Positions 19,619-29,946 of a stretch of 64,000 bases of DNA are shown piece by piece; position 1 is the stretch's first letter, and every line of letters begins with the position of its first letter. The DNA is from Nannochloropsis salina CCMP1776 (lineage: Eukaryota > Sar > Eustigmatophyceae > Eustigmatales > Monodopsidaceae). The DNA lies in NCBI GenBank assembly GCA_004565275.1, contig SDOX01000119.1, positions 160,089-224,088 of the forward strand. Reading direction: 5' to 3'. The notes beneath the pieces are model-generated. The model did not search any database. It was not told the origin of the DNA and saw only the letters and a program-made list of their open reading frames with translations. The position numbers and the translations under genes were made by a program.

Positions 19619-20528
19619 GACACTGTTATATCGCAATCAGGGAGATCGGCAAATTTGCCGCATCGATGGCATCGTTCGGTTGGGTCCTGTGAGAGGTTTC
19701 TTGCGAGAGAAGCAGATCGGGGAAGCGAGAGATATGGGTGAGTGGCTACGCCAATGGGAGCAAAGAGTAAGGAGCATGGTGCTACGAAAGGTCAGGTCGC
19801 GCTGATTGTTGGACTGGAACAGAAGTTGCACAGCACCACAACAAAATGTGCTGATTGTGCTGCATTGCCTTGTATTAAGTCCCGTCATATATGCACAATA
19901 GACGGAGGAATCACGAATCGATAAAACTGAGAATGCGGATGAGAAGAAGTTTGTTGGAAACACCGCTCCCATGCACTGCATGTAAGATGAGCTCAAAACG
20001 AATAAACCACCTGTCGTTGACTTCGCTTTGGGGCTTGAAAGAGTTTATTGAAGGCCACGTTTTTCCACGCGTCTAGTGATACATGCATTGTTTTTTAGAA
20101 AAACACGCAGACAGCGCCTAAAGTAAAAGCGAGTGAGTTAAGACGACGGCAGTGGTCTTCTTATGACTGACTGCCAGACCTGGAGAACAGTATCTATCAC
20201 ATTCTTGCCTTAAGTCTTTGATCGTCACAAACGACGGCATCCCCTCCATTGGCCTCCCACCCATACATTGGAATCATCTTTCCCTTTCAAAAACTCACGC
20301 TAGACCCTAAAGTCACTCGGCAAACTGGCGTCGGCTGTCTTCCCCCCCGGCTGTCCAGTGCATGTGTCGATAAACGCCGAGCCGTTACGCGGGCCCTTCC
20401 CCCAAGGCCCATGCTGAGGACCCTGTCATCCTTTTCTTGACGTTGCATGCCGTTCCTTATATTCACCTTCGTCACGCCACTTGACGTCACTGATGTGCTA
20501 TCGATGTATTTAATTCCCCCACTTAGGC
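19619..20528. other. Intergenic region, no clear gene
   Basis: About 910 bases, AT-richer than the flanking genes. Short frames on both strands (for example 19637-19996 minus) lack recognisable features. Confidence 0.45.
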
Positions 20529-22307
20529 ATGACAAGACAAGAAAGACGGCTTGGAGTCAAAATTCCTCGACAATCAAGGTTGACCGTCTTTTCTTTCTTG
20601 CTCATTCCTGTGTTCCACGCCAGAGCTGCACAATCCCCACAACACGGTCGTGATTCGAAACCTACATGGGATATCTCTGGATTGGATTTCAAAGCTGCGA
20701 AGGAGGAGTTTTTGTCGGTACAGCCCGAGCCCTCCATCTATGGCTACGACGGCCTTCTGGACAGGATTCGCGCGACAGATACCCCGAACATGGTGAATAA
20801 TGTATATCTTGACTGGACTGGTTCTGCTATCTATCGTGCTAGTATGGTGGATGCTATGGCTGAAGATCTAAAACAAAATCTGTATGGGAACACGCATAGC
20901 ATCAATCCCAGCTCCATGCTTACAGAGCAAAAGGTTGATGCCGTTCGAGAACGTGTGGTTCGTTACTTCAACACCACTCTATCCGAGTACTCCGTTATAT
21001 TCACGTCAGGTGCCACAGCCGCATTGCATTTATTAAGTGAGACCTTTCCCTGGTCAAACAGCAGCCGCTTTACCTACTTGGAACAAAGTCACAACAGCGT
21101 ATTAGGAATTCGGGAGTTATGCTTGCACCATGGCGGAGACTTTTGTGCCCTGCGCGAATCGGAAGTGAACGTAGAGCACCCTGAGTCGTCGCAATGCAAC
21201 GCTTGCGGGCATACGGATAAAAGTACGCCCACGTATATGGCGGCGGCAGCTGCGGCCGCGGCCACCCAAACAACTACGGAAGGCCAGCAGGACCAGCCTC
21301 TGCCCTACAACTTGTTCGCTTTCCCGGCCCAAGATAACTTTGCGGGGATTAAATACAATTTAAGCTGGATCGATCATATTCAGAAGGCGAGAGATATGTG
21401 CGGAAAGCGCGGGGACTGGCGGGTCTTGCTTGACGCGGCGGCTTTCGTTCCTTCGAGTCGATTGGATTTGGGTAAGTATACGCCCGACTTTGTGACCCTC
21501 TCCTTCTATAAGATGTTCGGATTCCCCACGGGACTGGGATGTCTGCTGGTGCATAAACGCTCGATCGACATTCTTCGGAAGTTGTATTGGGGGGGAGGCT
21601 CCGTGGTCGTGGCCATGACGCAGGAGCCCATTACCGTGTTCAAAGGCAATCCCTGCGCCAAATATGAAGACGGAACTTTGAACTTCCTTTCCATTCTGGG
21701 TCTAAATCCCGGCTTTGATTCTTTGGAAGAGATCGGCATCGACCGGATCACCCACCACGTCTGGGCTCTGACCCTCTGGACTTACGAGCAACTCAGAGTA
21801 TTAAGGCATCGGAACGGGCAACCCGTGGTGCGGGTTTACGGGAAGCACGACTTAGGGGACCCACGGGTGCAGGGGGGCGTGATCAGCTTCAATGTACTGA
21901 CGCCGGAGGGCACCTATATCGGCTACCACCACGTGCAAAAGCTGGCAGCCCGGTACAGGTTTCACGTTCGCTCGGGGTGCCAATGTAATCCGGGGGCGTG
22001 CTTTGACTACCTAGGCCTAAGCTACGAGCAAGTCAGCATGTTCTTCCTGAACAAGGATTCTTGCGGCGACGAAAAGGACGTGGTAAACGGAGGGACCCTG
22101 CCTTTGGGGGCCATCCGCATCTCCTTCGGCTCCTTGACCACCTTCGAGGACGTTCAGGCCTGGGTCGCGTTCTTGGAGGCCTTCTTCGTGGACTCGGGCG
22201 AGATGGCAGCCTGGGGGTTGGAGGAAGGGAGGAAGCGACAGGGGGTGCAAAATCCCTGGGCAGCGAAGCCTTTCTTTGTCGAGCATACGGGGGCGGCTGT
22301 GGCGTAG
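20529..22307 (+). CDS. MoCo-sulfurase-like class V aminotransferase without MOSC domain
   Basis: A 592-residue single-exon PLP enzyme related to the NifS-like half of eukaryotic molybdenum cofactor sulfurase (MOCOS/ABA3), which moves sulfur from cysteine onto the cofactor of xanthine and aldehyde oxidases. Family landmarks: MVNNVYLDWTGSAIYRASM, LYGNTHSINPSS, VIFTSGATAALHLLSETFPW, LLDAAAFVPSSRLDL (PLP-contact Asp), LSFYKMFGFPTGLGCLLV with Schiff-base Lys328, and VRSGCQCNPGAC with the persulfide Cys. The C-terminal MOSC (cofactor-binding) domain of true sulfurases is missing; the protein ends soon after the PLP fold. Residues about 18-36 are hydrophobic (RLTVFSFLLIPVFHARAA), like a signal peptide, unusual for a cytosolic family. 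Ala-rich insert near 238-246. Exact sulfur acceptor unknown. Confidence 0.88.
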   Translation: MTRQERRLGVKIPRQSRLTVFSFLLIPVFHARAAQSPQHGRDSKPTWDISGLDFKAAKEEFLSVQPEPSIYGYDGLLDRIRATDTPNMVNNVYLDWTGSAIYRASMVDAMAEDLKQNLYGNTHSINPSSMLTEQKVDAVRERVVRYFNTTLSEYSVIFTSGATAALHLLSETFPWSNSSRFTYLEQSHNSVLGIRELCLHHGGDFCALRESEVNVEHPESSQCNACGHTDKSTPTYMAAAAAAAATQTTTEGQQDQPLPYNLFAFPAQDNFAGIKYNLSWIDHIQKARDMCGKRGDWRVLLDAAAFVPSSRLDLGKYTPDFVTLSFYKMFGFPTGLGCLLVHKRSIDILRKLYWGGGSVVVAMTQEPITVFKGNPCAKYEDGTLNFLSILGLNPGFDSLEEIGIDRITHHVWALTLWTYEQLRVLRHRNGQPVVRVYGKHDLGDPRVQGGVISFNVLTPEGTYIGYHHVQKLAARYRFHVRSGCQCNPGACFDYLGLSYEQVSMFFLNKDSCGDEKDVVNGGTLPLGAIRISFGSLTTFEDVQAWVAFLEAFFVDSGEMAAWGLEEGRKRQGVQNPWAAKPFFVEHTGAAVA

Positions 22308-22552
22308 AGGGAAGGGAAGGAGGAGGTCGGCAACGCGGGCACGGAGGGGGCTCTCGGAAAATCAGACTGCTTGCTTGAAGCAAAGTAGGAGTCTGTTTAT
22401 ATGTCAGCTAGCAACTCTATAAATGTGCTTCACACTAGGTAAACCCCTAAATAAAACAAGCAACTCTTGACACGTAGCACACCGTAACGCGGGTGCCGGC
22501 GCGAGGATTCACAGTCGTAAAATTTGTTCAATTTGCCCCCGCGCCCCCCTCT

Positions 22553-23698
22553 TTATTCTTTCCACCGGTTTCCGCACGTCAAGCACCGGACGAACATGGT
22601 CATGGGCTCATCCGAAGATCGGGTCTGCTTGGCTTGATAGCTTGTCTTGTTCCCCTTGCAGCGCCCGCATGTAAAAGAGCCCCCCACGTCCTCAATTCCC
22701 AGCTGTTTTCGAATCTTGTCCGCGTTCTTGTCGTGCCAATCCAGCAGATTTGCCTCGTAGGCCAAGGCTGCGGCGGCCTCTGCGGCCTGGCGATGCTCCT
22801 CGGGCTGCATTTCGTCCGCCTTCATGGCGACAAGCACGGCAGGCGCCACGTCGCTCAGGATAACACGCATCCGCAGATGCTCGTTCATGCCCAGGTTGTA
22901 CTTGAGAGACCGAGCCTTGTCTCCGTACTGCTTTGCGGCAAGCTTGTGGTCCATCGCGTTTTGCATGGCTTGCTCTATGTCCACCGCCACGCGCGCTGCC
23001 CTTCCCGGATCCTCCTGGCCCTCCGGGTATTTGAGAAAGAGCGCCAGGAATAAATTTGCAATTTTCAGGCGTGACGGCGGCAGCGAATCTTCCAATATAG
23101 CCGCTTCTGCACTGGCAAGGTGGAATAAGACGCTCGGGGGGTCCGCGGCTGATTGAGTTGGAAGGGGAGGAGGCCTGGAGGTGGAGGGGCCAGAGGAGGG
23201 CGGTGGGGCGTTCCCCTCCACGACGGGCTCTCCGTTTGTTGCCTTACCCTGAGAGCCACCGCACGTTAATGGACTGATGCTTGTGGCAGGGCCGCTGTTG
23301 ACGGATGCTGTGGACAGGGACTCCGACGGGCGCCCGTTCGTTGCCCTCTCCCCCCCGCGGGTAGGGTCGGACGGGGTAGCCACAGCCCTTTTCCATTTCT
23401 TGAACAGGAGCGATGCACGTTCACACACGGATGCAAAGGCTCCATCGGCCTTGACAGCCTTGCATTTCTTGACAGCAAATCCTGCCTTGCTGATTTTCAA
23501 GATGTCCACCGTCATATCAATGGTTTCCAGTTCTCCTAGCACGTCTCCTGCCAACGCTGCGTCCAGCCGTGCAGGCTCACAGGCTTTCTCCAATTTCACG
23601 GCTAAATCTGTGACCAATTCCGTCAATTTATTCGAAGATTGGTGGGATTGGGCCATCACGGCGGACAATTTGATGCGCTGTTTGTGGGGGCGATACAC
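22553..23698 (-). CDS. TFIIS: Transcription elongation factor TFIIS
   Basis: TFIIS restarts backtracked RNA polymerase II by stimulating transcript cleavage. The protein has 381 residues; a second ATG at 23656 gives 367. The N-terminal LW-type helical bundle spans about 20-115 (VLGELETIDMTVDILKISKA, ASLLFKKWKRAV). A Ser/Thr/Pro linker follows to about 190. The central polymerase-binding domain contains VAVDIEQAMQNAMDHKLAAK, YGDKARSLKYNLGMNEHLRM and RVILSDVAPAVLVAMKADEM. The zinc ribbon has CGRC and CLTC pairs, with the catalytic hairpin reading SSDEPMTMF where most species have SADEPMT. The acidic DE pair needed for cleavage is present. Its 3' end faces the sulfurase-like gene 245 bases away. 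Confidence 0.96.
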   Translation of the reverse strand: MYRPHKQRIKLSAVMAQSHQSSNKLTELVTDLAVKLEKACEPARLDAALAGDVLGELETIDMTVDILKISKAGFAVKKCKAVKADGAFASVCERASLLFKKWKRAVATPSDPTRGGERATNGRPSESLSTASVNSGPATSISPLTCGGSQGKATNGEPVVEGNAPPPSSGPSTSRPPPLPTQSAADPPSVLFHLASAEAAILEDSLPPSRLKIANLFLALFLKYPEGQEDPGRAARVAVDIEQAMQNAMDHKLAAKQYGDKARSLKYNLGMNEHLRMRVILSDVAPAVLVAMKADEMQPEEHRQAAEAAAALAYEANLLDWHDKNADKIRKQLGIEDVGGSFTCGRCKGNKTSYQAKQTRSSDEPMTMFVRCLTCGNRWKE

Positions 23699-24297
23699 GC
23701 AATGATGGTGACAGTGACGACATTCAGCAGCCTAAAACTTGGCTTAAAAAGACATAGCTGCTATAATCGGCTGCAACGCGAGTAACATCTACGTTGGCAC
23801 AGTGAGATCGAGACAGAAACAGGGCATACTGGCATCACGGGTGATGAAGCGTAAAAGTCGGCCAGAGGGATAAATCGTCCCCAGCTTCTGCAATGGAGAG
23901 GCTCTGGGCGACGATCCGTTGTTCTCTCTCCCATGATCCTACTGTCATCTACCATCGGGTTCCGAGGCCGAATTCCACTTCCACACGACACGTCCCACCT
24001 CCCCGTTCGCACGGCATCAAAAAATGTCGGGTATGGAGTGCATGGCCCGGGTTTTCTCCCCGGGTTTTCCAGGCTGCATGAAGAGCGCGTCCTTTCACTA
24101 GGTATTGGCTAGAGTGACGTCCACCCTTCTCGGAAGCTCGAGATGCGCGCCTTGGCCTACCAAGCCACAGATTCGCCTTGATTCCAAGGTCCTGTCTGCC
24201 ATGTTGGAAGCCTCAACCCACCTTTTTTAAATATATATACCCATATTATCATTCTTTCAGAGCATAGGAGGCGGAAGGAGGCGGCAAAACTTCACAC
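23699..24297. other. Divergent promoter region
   Basis: About 600 bases between TFIIS (minus) and the TLC-type gene (plus). It contains an A/T run listed separately. No coding signal seen. Confidence 0.5.
24223..24240 (+). promoter_or_regulatory. Possible TATA-like element
   Basis: TTTTTTAAATATATATAC stands out in GC-rich surroundings about 60 bases before the ATG of the TLC-type gene, a plausible distance for a TATA box. Position and composition only; no transcription start is known. Confidence 0.3.
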
Positions 24298-25426
24298 ATG
24301 ACGACTTCGTCGTTGTTCTTGCACCCCTCTCGCGTCGGTACTGCCCATGTGGCCAGCCTTCTCATATGCATCGGCGCCATCGTAAACATGCCCGGCGTCT
24401 TTGCTACAGCTGTAATTGGGAGTATGACACCTTCTTCCTCTGATCGATGGCCCCCGCAGCTTTTTGTGGCAGACCTATTGCTGTCCTCTGCTTTTTTGAC
24501 TGCGGGATTTTTTTGGGTAAAGACGCCGGACATGACCCCGAAGCGCCTGGCCTGGTTACTGAGTGCCTTTAGTAGCTTCATCACCGCATCATTGAGCATG
24601 TCTGCTTTGTATCAGTTGTTCGCTCAGTCTTGGGTAATAGAAAACGTCCTATTTGCCGACGATCGTCTGAGTCGCTTCACGGCAACGTTCTTCATTGCCT
24701 TCCTAATCTTGGACTTGGCCTTAGGCATGCGGTGAGCTTGGTGGGACGTAAGACGAGTTGTGGGCAAGGGAGTGAACGGAGCTGTCGAGGATTAGGCCGT
24801 CTGACAGTCTAGAAAAGGCGCAAGTGTTCGTAAAAGCTGTGCGGGAGTTTGCCAACGTGTGTCTTCAAAGCGGTAGCGGGGAGCCGGGTGTCGTGCATGT
24901 CGTGTTAGGATCTTTCCCTACTTCACCTCTCTCACCTGCCCCTCACTCATCCACCGTTTGCAGGTACTACCCATCCCAGATCCACCTCTTGAGCGGGTGG
25001 GTGCACCATTGCTTCTATCTGGGGGTCTTGGCCTGGGCCCTCCATTCCCACTTTTCCCTCGGCTTCTGCCTCTTTTTGCCCCTGGAGATCCCCACCTTTA
25101 TCCTGGCCGTCGGCTCCATATACCCCCAGCGCCGAAGCGACTGGCTCTTTGGCATGACGTTTTTTATCACCAGGATTTGCTACCACCTCTGGTTGTTCGT
25201 CCTTGTGAGGGAGATCAAGGACCCGCGGCTGCCCGTCTGGGTGGTGATTGCGGTCACCTTCTGTCTGCACATTTATTGGTTCGGATTATGGTGGAAAAGT
25301 TACCGGAGAAAATATTTGTTGGGGAAGGGAGGGAAGAAAGAGGGCGCCATGGAAGGGAAGGGCGTGGCAGCAGCGGCGGGGGAGCAGGGTAACGAGGATG
25401 GGGGGAGGAAGAGCAAGAAGGAGTGA
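24298..25426 (+). CDS. Multi-pass membrane protein, TLC/TMEM-like
   Basis: Exons 24298-24731 and 24964-25426 around a 232-base intron (GTGAGC donor, TTTGCAG acceptor) give 298 residues. The joint gives LALGMR-YYPSQIHLLSG in phase. About seven hydrophobic helices are visible: near 15-40, 55-72, 85-105, 125-143, 155-185, 200-225 and 235-262. The second half (HHCFYLGVLAWALHSHFSLG, LEIPTFILAVGSI, FGMTFFITRICYHLWLFVLV) has the His pair, the Glu-x-[PS]-T-x-[FI] step and the later Phe/Arg/Tyr pattern of TLC-domain proteins (TRAM, LAG1, CLN8, TLCD). Members act in lipid sensing or synthesis at ER or plasma membranes. The tail is Lys/Gly-rich and cytosolic by charge. Family likely, substrate unknown. 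It is not a ceramide synthase; that gene is at 53657. Confidence 0.82.
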
Positions 25427-26160
25427 GAAAAGCATGGCTGGTGTAGATGCAGAACAAGGGAACTGGGGAGGAAGGCGTCACTGTGAGTGCGTCGGATTCA
25501 CAGGTGACAAGGGACCGCTTTCCTCTTCAGTGTCCACGCGTGGGCGACGGGCAGGGTCCGGGTTTTGAGGTGGATGAGGTGCATGTATCAAATCAGCATT
25601 TTTGAGCCAGGGAATGCGTGACTGCCGTAAGCATGTGTGTGCAGACCCCAAAGAAAACGAGCAGGGAAGATGCTGGACTCGACGTCGCTCTCACCTGTCC
25701 ACCAAGAGGGGCTTGAGAAGGTGGGGGGAGAAGCTCCTGTACACAGACATCGCACAACGGATTAATGATTGAAAGAAATACAGAATCATTAACAGAACCT
25801 CAAGGGGTCTGGCGCCCATTGAATATGGAAGTGAAAGGAGAAATTCCCTCGACCTCGTGGGCGGCCCGCTTTGCTCGGCCTCCCTTGACCTGGATACCGC
25901 GTCCTATTTTACCACGCAACTTTACAAAGCATCCATGCACACACCCTGTTTCCCACTCCTCTTGACCCTTTTCCCGAACCACCGGGCCCTCGCATCCCCC
26001 TTCCGTCCTCCCTCCTCAGTTTTCATCTGCCCTCCAGCCTCTTTATCGGAAACCCTTGCCCATCAACTGTGCCCGGCCTTCCCCTTTTCACATATGTAAC
26101 TACATCCCCCACTGGCACCATCTCTCCCTCATATCTCCTCAGAGCCCCTTCTTGCTCCCT
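25427..26160. other. Convergent intergenic region
   Basis: About 730 bases between two genes whose 3' ends face each other. Short plus-strand frames near 25857-26099 look random. Nothing else seen. Confidence 0.45.
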
Positions 26161-27278
26161 TCACAATCCACTGCCTCCGTCGTCGCCCTCTCCTTCCTGG
26201 ATCCGCACGCCTTCAACGAACGCCCGTCGGCCACGTGCTGGAGGGGGTGCTTGGCGCTGTTCCAATTCTCTGCCACGTGGTGGCGCCTCCGGTTGCCGAC
26301 CGCGGCGATCGGGAGGAAGGTCATGCCCACGCTTTGGAGGGTGATGGGGGGGTGGTCGAGAAGACGGAGCGCGGGCGGCAGGCGGAGGCGAATGTATTGG
26401 AGGAGGAGGCAAGTTAGAGGGACGAGCAACCGGCCTGGGCTTGGCGGGAGGCTGGGTCGGAGAGGGAGGGAGAGGGGGAAGTGAAGAGATGTGTTGATTG
26501 ATGGAGGATGGAGGGGGGGGCGAGAGCGCCGGTCGGGTGAGGGGGGCTGGACGGATCTGTGAGGAGGAGGGCTGTTTTGATTGCTGCTGTTGGTTCTCCG
26601 GAGCTTGTGGCCCCTGCCGAGAGGCTCGCAGGCCCGCACTTGCATCTGCCACCCGAGAAGCAGCATTCGATGACAAAGTGGAGGAGGAACGGTGAGATTT
26701 TGGGTCTTGGTACGGGCTTGGGGAGCACGCATAGAGGGAAGGAGTGAGGACAGGCGAGGAAAAGCTGTTTCCATAGGGGGGGGGGTGCCAAACCCAGAAG
26801 AAGGACCTCCAGACCCAGCATTAAGGATTGCTGAGGCAGCAGAACGACGAAGTGAGCGGACTACTAAGTAAATGCTTGTAAGAACTATGAGAAAAAGACC
26901 CACCCCTATCCCAGCGTAAATGAAAGGCTTCGAGTTGATAGCTTCGGGCAATAAGGCCTCTACCTCTCCAGGTACCGATTCTTCGCCGGGTTTGGGGGGC
27001 GGTACGTATGCGGTTGGCCTGGCGGTCAATTTGGCATGCGTAGGAGCGAGTGTGGGAATCTTGGTCGGTAACGGATCATTAAATGTCGGAGGCTTCGTTC
27101 GTGGAGCTCTTGTAGGGCGTGGAGCTCTCGTAGCTCGTACGGGCGTCGGCCTTCGAGTCCTCGTCGAGGCAAGCGCCCGCATGGACTCCTCGTCTCTTCC
27201 GTAGCTTTTGTCCACGAAAGAAAGCAAGACTATCCACAGGAGTAGGCAGCGGGCCAAGCGGCAATCCCAATAAGGCAT
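26161..27278 (-). CDS. Single-pass membrane protein with Arg/Pro/Thr-rich ectodomain; frame slip at a poly-C tract
   Basis: Residues 1-27 form a signal peptide, 40-110 an exposed stretch of TRxP-type repeats (TRAPRPTRAPRTKPP), and 119-140 one membrane helix followed by RSLRRS as a stop-transfer. After FGTPP the frame from 27278 gives an unnatural Arg/His/Leu-rich tail. The frame that becomes readable after the C tract at 26776-26785 gives PYGNSFSSPVLTPSLYACSP, then a Ser, Gln and Pro-rich tail ending at 26161. A tract of 8 or 11 instead of 10 C would join them. The simplest reading is a homopolymer length error in the assembly, with a true protein of about 370 residues; a real frameshift is also possible. 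Wall or surface sensor is a guess from architecture. Confidence 0.6.
26776..26785 (-). repeat. Homopolymer run (10 C on the minus strand)
   Basis: Ten identical bases inside the coding region of the single-pass membrane protein, exactly where the two plausible reading frames change over. Confidence 0.9.
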
Positions 27279-27941
27279 AGAAACTAGGCTGGACAGAAGA
27301 AAATTGAAGTCATAAGAGTTACGAATCCTAATCTCTACTATTGCATCGAACAGAAGGTAGGAAAAACAATAACAATTTGATTGTATAGTGAAGCTCTCAC
27401 TTCCGTGGGCTCTTATGGACGATGCGGGGTGGGAGGGTCGGGTGAGCTTCCCAAATCAACGGAAGGAGTGCGCATTAACGGGCATTTGAAATTTCAAGCG
27501 AAACGGCACTTCAACAAAGACTGCCGGTCCAAATGAAAGGCTCATTTCATGTCGACGTCTGTCGATCAGTACGATGAATTGGCTCATAAAATGCGAGGCC
27601 AGAGTATCGAAGACTCTTCATTGAAAAGGAAGCGGCCTACTTCCTTCGTACAGTGTCGATTTACTGGCGGAAACACTTGCCCAGTTAAAAATATTTATTG
27701 TGCTTTGCATAGCTCCCTTCATCCATCAAAGTATATAGGACCCCTGCTTTCTTGTACGCCTGACCCGGAACCATGGACATACTATGGCTTCCCTGCGATA
27801 CTTCCTTTCCTTTTCCACATCATTTTTAATATTTTTTTAAACACTATCCAATTTTATATAACCGCCCCGAATTGACCTTCTATACACCTTGAAATCTACA
27901 CCATCCATTCTTTCCAAATTTTATTTTCCAGCTTGCTTGTG
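27279..27941. other. Intergenic region with a doubtful short ORF
   Basis: About 660 AT-rich bases. A plus-strand frame at 27549-27875 starts MSTSVDQYDELAHKMRGQSI, hydrophilic and gene-like for about 35 residues, then turns into a random-looking hydrophobic tail. It could be the first exon of a small gene with unseen later exons. I do not call it. Confidence 0.35.
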
Positions 27942-28736
27942 TCACTCCTGTTTCTCATCTCCTTCATCGCTATTAGTGGCCCGCCTCTCCTTTCTGCCCA
28001 TCTTCGCAAGCTTTAAAACCCATTCACCCAACACCCAAATCACACTCAACGCGTAAATCCACCCTAAACCTGGTTCGTCAACCATTGGAAGCCTTACCAT
28101 GAGCTTGTCCTCAGGTTCACCGTTCCCTGTCACGACAGCCCGCGGAAGGCACCCCGTGTGGAGCACTAGGAAAGAGAGCAAATTTCGCACAGTCTTCACG
28201 CCTCGAAAACGGCCTCGAAGAAGGTTCTCTTCAAAAAGCAACACTTGAGGAAGCCCTTTCACGCTAATCTGTGCCACCAGCCCCGAGAAGTCCTTCCCCT
28301 CCCCCTTCAGGAAAAGGACATGAGGAAAAGCAGGGGCCACCTGCGTGACGCGGGCTTCTAGCTGGTTGGAGAAAGGATCGAAGGGGGAGGAGGTGATAAG
28401 CAGCACCATGAACGGCCCAATAAGGAGAGACGGGTTTGCCTCTGCGCCCCGTCGCCCACCAAGCGAGGCTAACGCCCCCCGCTTCCTCTCCTCCCACACT
28501 GCCTGCAGGTAGGACAAGGACTCATCGTCCACGTACTCGAACATGCCCTCGTCTCCACCCTCAGGCCCCCCGGACTCCTCTTCTTCGGATACATACGACG
28601 TGGAGGGCGGTGTCGCGGAGGGGGAGGGGTTAAGGTCGTGCCTGGGGACGCGCTGTCGGCGCCTGTAGACACGGTGCCACCCCATAGTCCCGGGGTCGAG
28701 GCTGCGGATGGTGTACCAGGGGTTGGCCGCTGTCAT
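27942..28736 (-). CDS. Thioredoxin-fold membrane protein resembling plant APR-like proteins
   Basis: From ATG 28736 the frame gives 264 residues; it is open further upstream only through a purine-rich simple repeat, so I reject the longer start, though an upstream exon within 29021-29644 cannot be excluded. Residues about 105-195 look like a thioredoxin fold (GPFMVLLITSSPFDPFSNQL, then LVAQISVKGLPQVLLFEENL with the conserved cis-Pro of the GLP step). The usual CxxC is replaced by SSPFD, so redox activity is unlikely, as in plant APR-like (APRL) proteins. Residues about 225-245 form a C-terminal membrane helix followed by KMGRKERR. The order matches APRL proteins of the endomembrane system. 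No substrate can be inferred. Confidence 0.65.
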   Translation of the reverse strand: MTAANPWYTIRSLDPGTMGWHRVYRRRQRVPRHDLNPSPSATPPSTSYVSEEEESGGPEGGDEGMFEYVDDESLSYLQAVWEERKRGALASLGGRRGAEANPSLLIGPFMVLLITSSPFDPFSNQLEARVTQVAPAFPHVLFLKGEGKDFSGLVAQISVKGLPQVLLFEENLLRGRFRGVKTVRNLLSFLVLHTGCLPRAVVTGNGEPEDKLMVRLPMVDEPGLGWIYALSVIWVLGEWVLKLAKMGRKERRATNSDEGDEKQE

Positions 28737-28796
28737 CGTGTGGCATAATTTATGAGGGGAAAATGAGATTTTGACTACGGACAGGTTGTCTCCACC

Positions 28797-28950
28797 GGCC
28801 TCTGCGGCTTCGTTGCCTCTCTTTCTCTTTCTCCCATTCCCTCTTTCGTTCTGTTTCTCTCTCTCTCGCACTCCTTCCTTCTCCGTATTCTCTCTTCCCC
28901 CCCTCTCTCTCTTTCTCTCTCTCTCTCCCTCCCTCCCTCTCTTCTCACCC
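28797..28950. repeat. CT/GA-rich simple repeat
   Basis: Plus strand is almost pure pyrimidine with several (CT)n and (CCCT)n runs, for example ctctctctctttctctctct around 28904-28926. It lies just upstream of the thioredoxin-fold gene start. Open frames across it are repeat artefacts. Confidence 0.85.
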
Positions 28951-29946
28951 AAGCGTCTCCCAAGACATTCTCCCATCTAGACGCACCCACACGTACGCAA
29001 CCCTCTCACCCACATAACTCTCACACGCGAGAAGCAATCCAGCAAAGCAAACAATATTTGAATTCACCTCCTTTCCAACCCCATGTGGGCACCCAGGACC
29101 GCTTACATCGTTGAATTGCGGACAGAACTGGACGAATTGTGACATTTTCCCAGTACGGGGTTAGAGCAGGGGTGACATTTGGAAGGTCGTTGCTGTGGAG
29201 AGGCAGCCAACCGGCCTCATGAACTTCAGGGACAGCTTGTAACGTCTTGGGAGGATGCACAACGCGAGCCCAGACACGGGCTTCAATTGGAGGACAAAAG
29301 AAGAGGATGAAGAGCGACAGGATAAGGAGATACAGCAGATTGCAAGGCGGACGCGGCAGGCAGAATGAGGAAGTGCTGCAAGCCGTTGGGGGGGCCCTGA
29401 CCGCCCCTTCAACCCCACAGGGCATCAAAAGAGGCCCGAAGACTATATCTACTTCCCTAGAAAAGCCTTCAAAACGTGCAAGCAGTGTTATGAGTATATA
29501 AATCGAGTTTTTTAGAAGTGCGGTCAGTGACGGCACCGGTATTGCCACGAGGAGCGATAGAGCCTTCCCCATTCCATGACGCAACTTAGACTCTGCCTTT
29601 GACACTTTCGTGGAATACATTATCACGGATGCACACTCCTCCACATTGTTATACTAAGAGCACGTATATTCCTGTAGTGAGCGAAGCACGCCCCGTATCA
29701 TCGAACAAAGCTGATGACTCCCTCCTCCCTCAAAAAGACTCGCGCTCTCGCAGACGGCTAGCGACCTCCTTCTGTGTGGTGCTCCACCACCCCTAGCGTG
29801 TAGTAATAGTCCATCGAGTACACCGGCCCCCTGACATTATTGCTCCTGTCATACATAGATCCAATCGTCGCACACATTCTAGAGTGGGCAGTCGGCGTGG
29901 ACAAGCGAAGCATTGCGAGAAACGTGCCGTCTTTCGGACAGCAAAC
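28951..29946. other. Intergenic region, possible upstream exons
   Basis: About 1 kb between the thioredoxin-fold gene (minus) and eIF3i (plus). A minus-strand frame at 29021-29644 includes a strong hydrophobic segment (CNLLYLLILSLFILFFCPPI) and could hold a signal-bearing first exon of the thioredoxin-fold gene, but I found no splice pair that joins them convincingly. Confidence 0.35.
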
